Shown piece after piece: positions 17,086-24,047 of a DNA stretch of 64,000 bases (position 1 is its first letter; every line of letters begins with the position of its first letter). The notes under the pieces are model-generated. The model did no database searches and had not been told where the DNA came from. It worked only from the letters and a program-made list of their open reading frames with translations. The DNA is taken from NCBI RefSeq assembly GCF_001027745.1, contig NZ_LECU01000010.1, positions 62,001 to 126,000 on the forward strand, read 5' to 3'. The stretch comes from Pedobacter sp. BMA. Its GTDB lineage: Bacteria > Bacteroidota > Bacteroidia > Sphingobacteriales > Sphingobacteriaceae. A program made the translations under genes and the position numbers.

Positions 17086-17676
17086 TTATTTATTTATACT
17101 GTCACTGATCTTATTAATCATCACCAGGTGGCTCTGAACAACTGGTGCAGTCTTAGTTGCAAACGTTTTTAATTCGGCATCTTTACCATCTTTTGATTCA
17201 TCTTCCATCAGTTTTAAGGTTGATTTGTGTCCGCTAATCATTGCATCTACATAGGCTTTATCGAAATCCGCGCCAGTTTTTTTACCAAGATCTTCCATGG
17301 TTTTTTTATGCTCATCATCTACGGTACTCGGTAAGGTGATGTTTTTCTGTGCAGCAATAGCCATTAATTCTGTATTTGCTGTTCCATGATCTTTAACCAT
17401 CATGCTTGCAAAATCTTTAACCTGCTGGTTTGTACCCTTCTCTAAGGCAAGTTTTCCTAACTCCACTTCTGCCATACCACCAACGGCTGCCTGAGTGGCA
17501 AATTTTGCATCGGCATCATCGACAGCAATGCCTCCGGTTTCTGCCACATTAGTTGTGGTGTCTTTAGCCATATTTAAACTATCGGCACTTTCTTTCGCAT
17601 CTTTTTGTCCGCTACCGCAAGACTGGAACGTAAACGCCGAAATTGATACGGCAACCACATAAATTAACTTTTTCAT
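17086..17676 (-). CDS. DUF4142 lipoprotein
   Basis: A 196-residue protein starting M-K-K-L-I-Y-V-V; an alternative start two codons upstream exists at 17682. A lipobox F-Q-S-C puts the lipidated Cys at residue 20. After an acidic linker the DUF4142 four-helix domain follows, with V-K-D-F-A-S-M-M-V-K-D-H-G and D-K-A-Y-V-D-A-M-I-S-G-H-K that conserve His residues suggestive of a ferritin-like bundle. These proteins are envelope-located and commonly stress-associated, but their biochemical function is unknown. It is monocistronic and ends at a shared terminator. Confidence 0.85.
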   Translation of the reverse strand: MKKLIYVVAVSISAFTFQSCGSGQKDAKESADSLNMAKDTTTNVAETGGIAVDDADAKFATQAAVGGMAEVELGKLALEKGTNQQVKDFASMMVKDHGTANTELMAIAAQKNITLPSTVDDEHKKTMEDLGKKTGADFDKAYVDAMISGHKSTLKLMEDESKDGKDAELKTFATKTAPVVQSHLVMINKISDSINK

Positions 17677-17757
17677 ATACATAGGTTTTTGTTGTATCAG
17701 GTAAACATTGCCCGTAATGAAATAGTTTAAATTTTCGTGTTAAATAGCTAAAACAAC

Positions 17758-17787
17758 AAAAGGCGCAAATGATATTACGCCTTTTTT
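17758..17787. terminator. Hairpin with T-run near a small coiled-coil gene
   Basis: AAAAGGCG pairs with CGCCTTTT, with T-rich ends on both strands. It follows the stop of the gene 17804-18004 on the minus strand. Confidence 0.7.
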
Positions 17788-17803
17788 CATGCTGTTCAGC
17801 TGA

Positions 17804-18004
17804 CTAAAGCTTAATTTTTTTTGCCTTTCCTTCCGGTTTCTCAGGAAGCTGAATAGATAAAATCAAATCAATGCTTTCCGAATTCGTTTCGTAATCGGCA
17901 GCGATTTTTTCCCATTTCACAAGTTCTGCCTGTAAGTTTTCAATCTCCTTACCAAGTGATTCTATCTTATTCTGAATTGATTTTTTAACGTTTGTATTTG
18001 CCAT
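17804..18004 (-). CDS. Small coiled-coil hypothetical protein
   Basis: A 66-residue protein starting M-A-N-T-N-V-K-K. The segment I-Q-N-K-I-E-S-L-G-K-E-I-E-N-L-Q-A has heptad spacing and should form a short coiled coil. The C-terminus is basic (K-A-K-K-I-K-L). The start is set by a TATTTTTG -7 box 4 nt before ATG 18002-18004; the longer frame to 18058 is unlikely to be translated. No known family. Confidence 0.55.
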   Translation of the reverse strand: MANTNVKKSIQNKIESLGKEIENLQAELVKWEKIAADYETNSESIDLILSIQLPEKPEGKAKKIKL

Positions 18005-18008
18005 AAAA

Positions 18009-18016
18009 CAAAAATA
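18009..18016 (-). promoter_or_regulatory. -7 box TATTTTTG, 4 nt before the start codon
   Basis: The minus strand reads TATTTTTG, then TTTT, then ATG at 18004. It matches the Bacteroidota TAnnTTTG consensus and implies a leaderless mRNA. No clear -33 box is seen. Confidence 0.5.
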
Positions 18017-18146
18017 ATATTTGGATGGCACATCTTTAAAAACATAATTGTCAAACAACTTATTTTTCAGCTTTATTGATTGATATACAGTGTATTTATA
18101 ATTTTATATATTTTTCCACAGCTATTAGTAAAAGAAGAATGATGCT

Positions 18147-18863
18147 TTAAAAATATTTATCCAAACTCAGTCCGTAAGTTAAATTGAGGTTTTCGCTGTT
18201 GGTAATATTCAATTTATTGTACGTAAGCGCAGTGGTCAGGCTTATCCACTTTTTAAGTTTAAATCCAAGCGTAGTGTTTGATCTGATAATATGATCTCCT
18301 TTTCTGGAAAAGGAATTCTGGAGAAAATGGTTACCGTCAATGGTGATGAGTTCTTTTATACTGAAGTGATATTGTAATCTTAATGAGTTTCTGTAGGTGT
18401 GGTAATTATCCCCGGCAATTAAACTACTTTGGTCAAACAGAATTCCATTGCTCAGGTTCACGTATGCATATTCCTTGTCGACAATGCTATAGGCAATTCC
18501 TAAACCCGCCAGCAGTTGGTTTTTGAGTTTCAGCGAATAACTGGTATTGTAGTTAGCTAAACCCCAATAGTAGAAGTGGGGGAAGGTTTTGTACAGGTTA
18601 AAGTTTAGCGTAGTAGAAAAATCGTTATTGCTGAGGTTGTTATTTTGCTTTCCATATAACCAGGCCGATAATGAATTTAATACCACGCTTTTCTTCTTTA
18701 CACCAAAGCTTAATGCGTTGTTTAGTAAATAAGCCTGATCATCATTAGTTCGGTTAACTGAGCCTGTTGAATTTAAAAGCAAATGGTAATTTGTGCTGTC
18801 GGTGTATTGTGCAAATGCATTGTTAACGAATAGACACACGGCTACAAAAAGTATACTCCTCAT
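18147..18863 (-). CDS. DUF481 outer-membrane beta-barrel protein
   Basis: A 238-residue exported protein (signal M-R-S-I-L-F-V-A-V-C-L-F-V-N-N-A-F-A-Q). The rest is a run of alternating polar and hydrophobic strands rich in Asn, Tyr and Leu (L-N-S-L-S-A-W-L-Y-G, Y-W-G-L-A-N-Y-N-T-S-Y-S-L, L-T-T-A-L-T-Y-N-K-L), ending in an aromatic residue (K-Y-F), as outer-membrane barrels do. The pattern fits the DUF481/salt-induced outer-membrane protein family. No function can be read from it. It stands alone. Confidence 0.72.
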   Translation of the reverse strand: MRSILFVAVCLFVNNAFAQYTDSTNYHLLLNSTGSVNRTNDDQAYLLNNALSFGVKKKSVVLNSLSAWLYGKQNNNLSNNDFSTTLNFNLYKTFPHFYYWGLANYNTSYSLKLKNQLLAGLGIAYSIVDKEYAYVNLSNGILFDQSSLIAGDNYHTYRNSLRLQYHFSIKELITIDGNHFLQNSFSRKGDHIIRSNTTLGFKLKKWISLTTALTYNKLNITNSENLNLTYGLSLDKYF

Positions 18864-18899
18864 CCATAAATAACACTTTTATGCAGAAATATGTTTAGG

Positions 18900-19151
18900 T
18901 TAGTTCAATTCATACCATTTAGGCATTTCAATATAATTTTGGTTGAATATTACTGTTCCTTCAGTATTTTTAAATCCGGCAGTAATGTAATCAAGCTTCG
19001 GCGCTTCAGTAGCGATTTCTTGCTTAAACTGCATGGCATCGATCGTTAGGTAATGATATAACTTTTGCTGCTCTGTTTTATTTTCTGTCAGAAGAATCAA
19101 AACATGTTCGCCCGTACCCAGTTTATGGATTATTGTTCCCTTTACTCTCAT
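18900..19151 (-). CDS. Hypothetical protein, 83 aa
   Basis: A small soluble protein with a beta-like start (K-G-T-I-I-H-K-L-G-T-G-E-H-V-L-I-L-L) and an aromatic tail (E-M-P-K-W-Y-E-L-N). It has no signal peptide or membrane span. I do not recognise a family. It lies 36 nt upstream of the DUF481 gene on the same strand, so the two may share a transcript. Confidence 0.5.
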   Translation of the reverse strand: MRVKGTIIHKLGTGEHVLILLTENKTEQQKLYHYLTIDAMQFKQEIATEAPKLDYITAGFKNTEGTVIFNQNYIEMPKWYELN

Positions 19152-19296
19152 ACTTTACACGACAAGTATTTACGACTAATGTTTTATTCATTTTGTTCTG
19201 AATCAAACATTCGAATTAATAAGGTGTTCACTAAATATAAATGCTCATCCAGCCAGAATTCGGGTGAGATTCCAACATACAAGATCTATTATAAAA

Positions 19297-20121
19297 ATGG
19301 TTGAATCAGAACCCAAAGATTGGCGCTTCAAGCTTCATGAAATTATTTATGAGTCAAATACGCCTGCAGGTAAGGCGTTTGATGTGGGCTTACTGATTGC
19401 AATTTTCGCCAGTATCATTGTTGTGATGCTGGATAGTGTTGTGGGTATCCATCAGCATTATGGTAAAATATTTAACATTGCCGAATGGATTTTTGCTGCA
19501 TTGTTTACTTTAGAATATATATTAAGACTCGTTAGCATTCGTAAACCAATTAAATATGTTTTTAGTCCGCTGGGAATTATCGATTTGATTGCATTGTTGC
19601 CATCATATCTTAGCATATTTTTTATTGGTGCGCAATCGTTGCTTGTATTCCGGGCATTGAGATTATTAAGGGTATTCAGAATTTTTAAACTAGGACAGTT
19701 TCTTACCGAAATTAACTTCCTAACCCAGGCGTTGAGAAATAGTTTACGTAAGATTAGTATTTTTTTGCTCACCGTGTTAACCATTACAGTGATCCTGGGG
19801 TCGATTATGTATCTGGTCGAAAATCGTGAGAACGGCTTTTCAAATATACCTGAAAGCATCTATTGGGCAATCGTAACCATTACTACAGTTGGCTACGGGG
19901 ATATCTCTCCCATAACGCCGATGGGCAAGTTTGTTGCATCTGTAGTGATGTTAATTGGTTACGCCATCATTGCTGTACCGACCGGAATAATTACGCACGA
20001 CATTGCGGTGGCGGCCAGTAAGAAAAAAGAGCTTCCTGAATCTTGCCCGAATTGTAGCAGGGAAGGCCATGACAGCGATGCACTTTTCTGTAAGTATTGT
20101 GGTTCATCGCTATTCAGGTAA
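19297..20121 (+). CDS. Voltage-gated-type potassium channel with a C-terminal zinc ribbon
   Basis: A 274-residue six-helix ion channel. The start at M-V-E-S-E-P-K-D-W is preferred over a frame open 11 codons upstream. S1 lies near residues 29-50, S2 near 60-80 and S3 near 92-112. S4 carries spaced arginines (F-R-A-L-R-L-L-R-V-F-R-I-F-K). After S5 comes the pore with selectivity filter T-V-G-Y-G-D at 197-202, specific for K+, then S6. The C-terminus ends in C-P-N-C and C-K-Y-C separated by about 14 residues, a zinc-ribbon pattern. That tail could sense metal or redox state or mediate assembly. It is monocistronic and ends at a hairpin. Confidence 0.92.
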   Translation: MVESEPKDWRFKLHEIIYESNTPAGKAFDVGLLIAIFASIIVVMLDSVVGIHQHYGKIFNIAEWIFAALFTLEYILRLVSIRKPIKYVFSPLGIIDLIALLPSYLSIFFIGAQSLLVFRALRLLRVFRIFKLGQFLTEINFLTQALRNSLRKISIFLLTVLTITVILGSIMYLVENRENGFSNIPESIYWAIVTITTVGYGDISPITPMGKFVASVVMLIGYAIIAVPTGIITHDIAVAASKKKELPESCPNCSREGHDSDALFCKYCGSSLFR

Positions 20122-20126
20122 AAAAA

Positions 20127-20150
20127 AAGCTCCCTTAGGAGCTTCTCTTT
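20127..20150. terminator. Hairpin between the channel gene and the acidic-protein gene
   Basis: AAGCTCC and GGAGCTT with a CTTA loop, flanked by an A-run before and T-rich sequence after, so it can act in both directions. Confidence 0.75.
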
Positions 20151-20153
20151 TAC

Positions 20154-20489
20154 TTACAGCATTTCACTGTCATCTTCATCGTAGGCATTGAGATCTTTAT
20201 CCAGTTCTTCTACATCCGAGTCGTCTGTTTCTTCAATATCTTCCGCGTCTTCATCCGTTTCCAGATCGTCGCCATCTATCAAATCATCATCATCTTCTTC
20301 GTCATCCGGTCCAAGTTCTTCATTTAAACGTGTACCCTCTCCATCGGCATATTGTACCTCTTCGGCTGTATATTCGTCATTTTCGGGTAAAGAGTGTCCA
20401 TCTGCTGCACTGCCTTCTGATCTTCCCACCTGAAATTGTTCCAGGTTTGCAATTTCTTCTTCTGGTTGAATGTTTTCTTGATTTTCCAT
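20154..20489 (-). CDS. Highly acidic hypothetical protein
   Basis: A 111-residue protein made mostly of Asp, Glu, Ser and Gly, with runs such as D-D-E-E-D-D-D-D-L and E-E-T-D-D-S-D-V-E-E-L. It is very probably intrinsically disordered and strongly negative. No signal, membrane span or known domain is present. Acidic proteins of this kind may bind cations or basic proteins, but no function is claimed. It has a normal ATG start (M-E-N-Q-E-N) and a shared terminator at its 3' end. Confidence 0.65.
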   Translation of the reverse strand: MENQENIQPEEEIANLEQFQVGRSEGSAADGHSLPENDEYTAEEVQYADGEGTRLNEELGPDDEEDDDDLIDGDDLETDEDAEDIEETDDSDVEELDKDLNAYDEDDSEML

Positions 20490-20709
20490 GGTAGTTTTTT
20501 TTATTAAAGAACAGGATTGGAGAGACTATGGTTTGAACAATAATTATATTTCTTGTACCTGGCGCTACCCGAAACTACAAATATATTTTAAACGGGTTTT
20601 AATGCTTTGTTTTTTCGATCGCTATACAAAAGGATAGTGCTATTATTTTTTAGTTACACTTTCTTTAATCCCGTATGCTTTATTTTTACAGAATTAAATA
20701 GCAAAAGAA

Positions 20710-21306
20710 ATGAAAATTTTACATCTTATATCCAGCCCAAGAGGGGAGGCATCTTTCAGTATTAAACTGGGAAATGCAGTAGTTGAGAAACTTACTGAAG
20801 CAAATCCGGAAAGTACTGTTAAAACACATAGCCTGGTATCGGCCCCATTTCCACATTTAGAGGAAGTGCATTTGAACTCTTTTTATACCCCGCTAGAAAA
20901 TCACACTCCGGAATTAACTGAAGCAGTGAAGCATTCAAACGAAGCAATTGCTGAGATTCAGGATACCGATGTAATTGTAATTGGTGTGCCAATGTACAAC
21001 TTCGGAATTCATTCTACGCTTAAAGCATGGATTGATCATGTAGCCCGTGCCGGTAAGACTTTCAAGTACGGCGAAAACGGACCTGAAGGTTTGGTAAAAG
21101 GTAAAAAGATTTATCTGGCTATTTCTTCGGGTGGTGTTTATTCAGAAGGGCCAATGAAGGCATACGATTTTACTGAACCTTATTTAAGAGCTGTGCTTGG
21201 CTTTTTGGGCATGGTAGATGTAACTGCTTTCAGGGTTGAGGGTGTTAATATGCCTGACTTGAAAGACAACGCATTAGAAAACGCCATTTCCAAAATCGTT
21301 CTTTAA
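20710..21306 (+). CDS. azoR: FMN-dependent NADH-azoreductase
   Basis: A 198-residue flavodoxin-fold quinone/azo reductase. The N-terminal FMN phosphate loop S-S-P-R-G-E-A-S-F-S is at residues 8-17, the flavin-contact loop V-P-M-Y-N-F-G-I-H-S-T-L-K-A-W-I-D near 94-110, and the G-K-T-F-K-Y segment near 117-122. All match the AzoR family, which reduces quinones and azo compounds with NADH. The length is typical. It is cytoplasmic, monocistronic, and followed by a terminator. Confidence 0.92.
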   Translation: MKILHLISSPRGEASFSIKLGNAVVEKLTEANPESTVKTHSLVSAPFPHLEEVHLNSFYTPLENHTPELTEAVKHSNEAIAEIQDTDVIVIGVPMYNFGIHSTLKAWIDHVARAGKTFKYGENGPEGLVKGKKIYLAISSGGVYSEGPMKAYDFTEPYLRAVLGFLGMVDVTAFRVEGVNMPDLKDNALENAISKIVL

Positions 21307-21311
21307 AAATA

Positions 21312-21351
21312 GGCCTTGCCTGCCTTTTGGCAGCGCAGGGCATATTTTTTA
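21312..21351. terminator. Terminator after azoR
   Basis: GCCTTGCCTGCC pairs with GGCAGCGCAGGGC (one bulge, TTTT loop), followed by a run of T. Confidence 0.75.
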
Positions 21352-21711
21352 ATTCTGCATATAACGGTCAACTCTGGCAGCAAAATCATTAAGATCAAAA
21401 GGCTTGTTAATAAAATCCTCAGCATCGCATTTTGACTTTACAGCATTTAAGTGGTTATTGGCCGACATCATCATAACAGGAATGCCGTGTGTTTTAATAT
21501 TCCCCTTCAGGCTATTGCAGATATCTAACCCATTTCCATCTGGAAGCACAATATCCAGGATGATCATGTCCGGCGTGTGCTTATTCATCTGTAACCAAAA
21601 ATCACGGGTATTTCTGCAAGCTCTTACTTCAAAAAGCTCTTCCTCTAAAAGGAATGAAATGATTTCCCGTATGCCGGGATTATCTTCAACTACATAGATG
21701 CACTTTTTCAT
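21349..21711 (-). CDS. Single-domain response regulator
   Basis: A 120-residue receiver with D10 in V-E-D-N, phospho-acceptor D53 (I-I-L-D-I-V-L-P-D-G-N-G), S83 and K103 (N-K-P-F). There is no output domain. Unusually for this genome the start is preceded by a perfect AGGAGG Shine-Dalgarno (21716-21721) 4 nt before the ATG, which suggests strong or separately regulated translation. No kinase is adjacent. It is convergent with azoR. Confidence 0.87.
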   Translation of the reverse strand: MKKCIYVVEDNPGIREIISFLLEEELFEVRACRNTRDFWLQMNKHTPDMIILDIVLPDGNGLDICNSLKGNIKTHGIPVMMMSANNHLNAVKSKCDAEDFINKPFDLNDFAARVDRYMQN

Positions 21712-21715
21712 AGAA

Positions 21716-21721
21716 CCTCCT
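21716..21721 (-). promoter_or_regulatory. Perfect Shine-Dalgarno AGGAGG
   Basis: The minus strand reads AGGAGG-TTCT-ATG before the receiver gene. Such sites are rare in Bacteroidota and I saw no other equally good one in the window. Confidence 0.7.
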
Positions 21722-21984
21722 GTTTCAATGGATAACGGAACTATTAATCAGGTGTTTAAAATAATTCTTAACATCATTGAAGTTATCCACGGCATTGGTT
21801 CATCTGTCACCGTTTTATCTTATTCATTAATTAGCTAAAAAAAAGATTAAAATATGTTTATATACTAAATATTTTAGTATAGATTTGCGCTAAGTGACAT
21901 CCAGTTTATGGTTCAAACCGCTCTATTCGGGGGATAAAACAAAATGCAGATGGCTGGGTTTTTTGATTGATAATATTATTTTTT

Positions 21985-22299
21985 ATGACTGTTACCGTAT
22001 TAGCCATATTAGAAACTGATTTTAAGCCTGATTTATCATTGGGGAAAATTATGAATGAGCGATTAAAAATCGCAGCTGCTGATTTGCAGGATATTTATTT
22101 ACAGCCTTTGCAGGCATTAGGACAGCGTAGTGATGACGTAGTGGTTTACATCAGTTACAATCCAAAATACAAAATCAGGTGGCGGGTTGTAAATGATGTA
22201 CCTGAAGACATAGATAATTTTGTTTCTCAGATATGTGGTAATCTGGGCTACTTACATTGGAAAACAGCCGCCATTAATATTTTCAAGGGAAATGAATAG
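21985..22299 (+). CDS. Hypothetical protein, about 104 aa
   Basis: A soluble mixed alpha/beta protein starting M-T-V-T-V-L-A-I-L-E-T-D-F. The frame extends six codons upstream to a TTG, but this ATG is more likely. The recognisable blocks are I-M-N-E-R-L-K-I-A-A-A-D-L-Q-D and V-V-V-Y-I-S-Y-N-P-K-Y. No family is recognised and no membrane or export signal is present. It is followed 94 nt later by another small gene on the same strand. Confidence 0.5.
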   Translation: MTVTVLAILETDFKPDLSLGKIMNERLKIAAADLQDIYLQPLQALGQRSDDVVVYISYNPKYKIRWRVVNDVPEDIDNFVSQICGNLGYLHWKTAAINIFKGNE

Positions 22300-22393
22300 C
22301 ATGTTATCACCTGAGTAAGGCAGTCTGGGATTTTCTTCAAATTTGTATGAACAAATTGAAATCTATTGATGTTCTATTACAAACTTAAATGAA

Positions 22394-22615
22394 ATGATAG
22401 AACTGGCTTATAGATGCGATTTACCCAATCACCAGCATCATGTATACACCCTGATGCAATACGGAAGTGATGAACCATTCTCCTATATGATAGACGGGGA
22501 AGTAATCGGAAAATTAGATAAAGTTGAAGGTTCCTGGAAACAGCTGAGTGGAAAGGATACCCCTCAGGAGGTAATCAATGATATTGGTTCTTTCCTGGAT
22601 AACAGAAAGTATTAA
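22394..22615 (+). CDS. Hypothetical protein, 73 aa
   Basis: A small acidic soluble protein starting M-I-E-L-A-Y-R-C-D-L-P. The segment Y-M-I-D-G-E-V-I-G-K-L looks like a beta hairpin. No family is recognised. A strong terminator (22621-22652) lies directly downstream, shared with convergent mnmA, which supports it being a real transcription unit. Confidence 0.5.
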   Translation: MIELAYRCDLPNHQHHVYTLMQYGSDEPFSYMIDGEVIGKLDKVEGSWKQLSGKDTPQEVINDIGSFLDNRKY

Positions 22616-22620
22616 ATTAA

Positions 22621-22652
22621 AAACCCCGGCTATTTCTAAACGGCCGGGGTTT
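22621..22652. terminator. Bidirectional terminator between a small gene and mnmA
   Basis: AAACCCCGGC and GCCGGGGTTT form a 10-bp stem with T-rich flanks on both sides. Confidence 0.85.
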
Positions 22653-22672
22653 GATATTTTTAATGGGCGTGA

Positions 22673-23764
22673 TTAAACTAGAAAACCACCGCCAAGCAAA
22701 TCGTTTCCTTCATAAAATACTGCTGATTGTCCCGGAGCAATTGCCGAAACATTGTGGTCAAAAACAACTCTCATCCTATCTTTTTCCTGAACAATTGTAC
22801 TTAACATGCCGGCATCCTTATAACGTATTTTTGTAATTACATCATTCATAGGTTCCTCAATACTGCCATATTTAATCAGATTGATATTGCGGACCATTGC
22901 TTCTTTACGCTCCAACTCCTCTGCACGGCCTAAAACAACCGTATTGCTTTCAGGAAGTATCTGGGTAACAAACATCGGTTCACCAAATGCCACACCTAAG
23001 CCTTTACGCTGGCCGATGGTATAAAAGGGATAGCCTTTATGCTGACCAACGACCATTCCGTTGCTCAATATGAAATTTCCCCCGGCTACACGGTCTTCCA
23101 GATCCTCTACTTTATGTTTAAGAAAAGCTCTGTAGTCGTTATCAGGAACAAAACAAATTTCATAACTCTCAGATTTTTTGGCTAATTCTTCCTGTCCCAT
23201 GTCCAAAGCCATCTGTCTGATTTCTGATTTTGCAAAACTGCCCAACGGAAATTTAGTACGGGATAGATTTTCTTGTGAAACTCCCCACAGTACATAAGAC
23301 TGATCCTTGTTTTCATCCTTACCTTTTGATATTACATAGCGTCCGCTGTCTTGCTGGCGGATGTTGGCATAATGGCCGGTTGCAATAAACTCGCAGTCGA
23401 GTTTATTAGCCCTTTTTAATAAAGCTTCCCATTTAATATGGGTATTACATAAAACACATGGGTTAGGCGTTCTTCCGGCAAGGTACTCATCAACAAAATT
23501 ATCGATCACATAATCACCAAATTCGTCGCGTATGTCTAAAATGTAATGCGGAAAACCATAATTTACGGCAAGTGTCCTGGCATCATTAATGCTATCCAGC
23601 GAGCAACATCCGGTTTCTTTACTGCTTCCCCCTGAGGTTGCGTAATCCCATGTCTTCATGGTAAGGCCGATTACTTCATAACCCTGCTCGTGCAGCATTA
23701 CTGCAGCAACCGAACTATCCACACCGCCACTCATGGCTACCAGAATTCTACCGTGTTTACTCAT
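22673..23764 (-). CDS. mnmA: tRNA-specific 2-thiouridylase MnmA
   Basis: A 363-residue enzyme that thiolates uridine 34 of tRNA-Lys/Glu/Gln, using ATP and sulfur relayed from a cysteine desulfurase. The PP-loop S-G-G-V-D-S-S is at residues 12-18. The catalytic cysteines are C103 (N-P-C-V-L-C) and C204 (E-I-C-F). The tRNA-interaction segments N-K-D-Q-S-Y-V-L and the C-terminal beta-barrel are present, and the length is typical. A -7 box TATTTTTG lies at 23782-23789. It is monocistronic. MnmE, which makes the other modification of the same base, is encoded near 52-53 kb. Confidence 0.97.
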   Translation of the reverse strand: MSKHGRILVAMSGGVDSSVAAVMLHEQGYEVIGLTMKTWDYATSGGSSKETGCCSLDSINDARTLAVNYGFPHYILDIRDEFGDYVIDNFVDEYLAGRTPNPCVLCNTHIKWEALLKRANKLDCEFIATGHYANIRQQDSGRYVISKGKDENKDQSYVLWGVSQENLSRTKFPLGSFAKSEIRQMALDMGQEELAKKSESYEICFVPDNDYRAFLKHKVEDLEDRVAGGNFILSNGMVVGQHKGYPFYTIGQRKGLGVAFGEPMFVTQILPESNTVVLGRAEELERKEAMVRNINLIKYGSIEEPMNDVITKIRYKDAGMLSTIVQEKDRMRVVFDHNVSAIAPGQSAVFYEGNDLLGGGFLV

Positions 23765-23781
23765 CTTTAAAAAATAGAGTG

Positions 23782-23789
23782 CAAAAATA
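23782..23789 (-). promoter_or_regulatory. -7 box TATTTTTG of mnmA
   Basis: On the minus strand TATTTTTG lies 17 nt before the mnmA ATG and matches TAnnTTTG. It implies a short leader. Confidence 0.45.
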
Positions 23790-24047
23790 AGCTTTATTTA
23801 ATTGAAATTGGTGAGCTGAAGTCAGTTCCTTGTAAAAAGCCACAGCAGGCCACTAATACATATCAATCATCCTGGGTACACCTCCGTAGGTCGACCTGTC
23901 AGTTTGTGGAGTGAGCCTCTCAAATCTCTTAGCTTTTAGAATTGTATTTTTTGTGTTGGTTAAACGATTTAGACAAAGATTATTTACAGTTTTGCGTTTA
24001 AATTAATACCTTAGGATTTTCAAATATAAGCTAACTTTAAAACCGAC

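Noticed and set aside
20188-20433. Serine-rich 81-aa plus-strand frame
   Set aside because: It is the antisense shadow of the Asp/Glu-rich protein at 20154-20489; GAT/GAA codons read as Ser-rich on the other strand.
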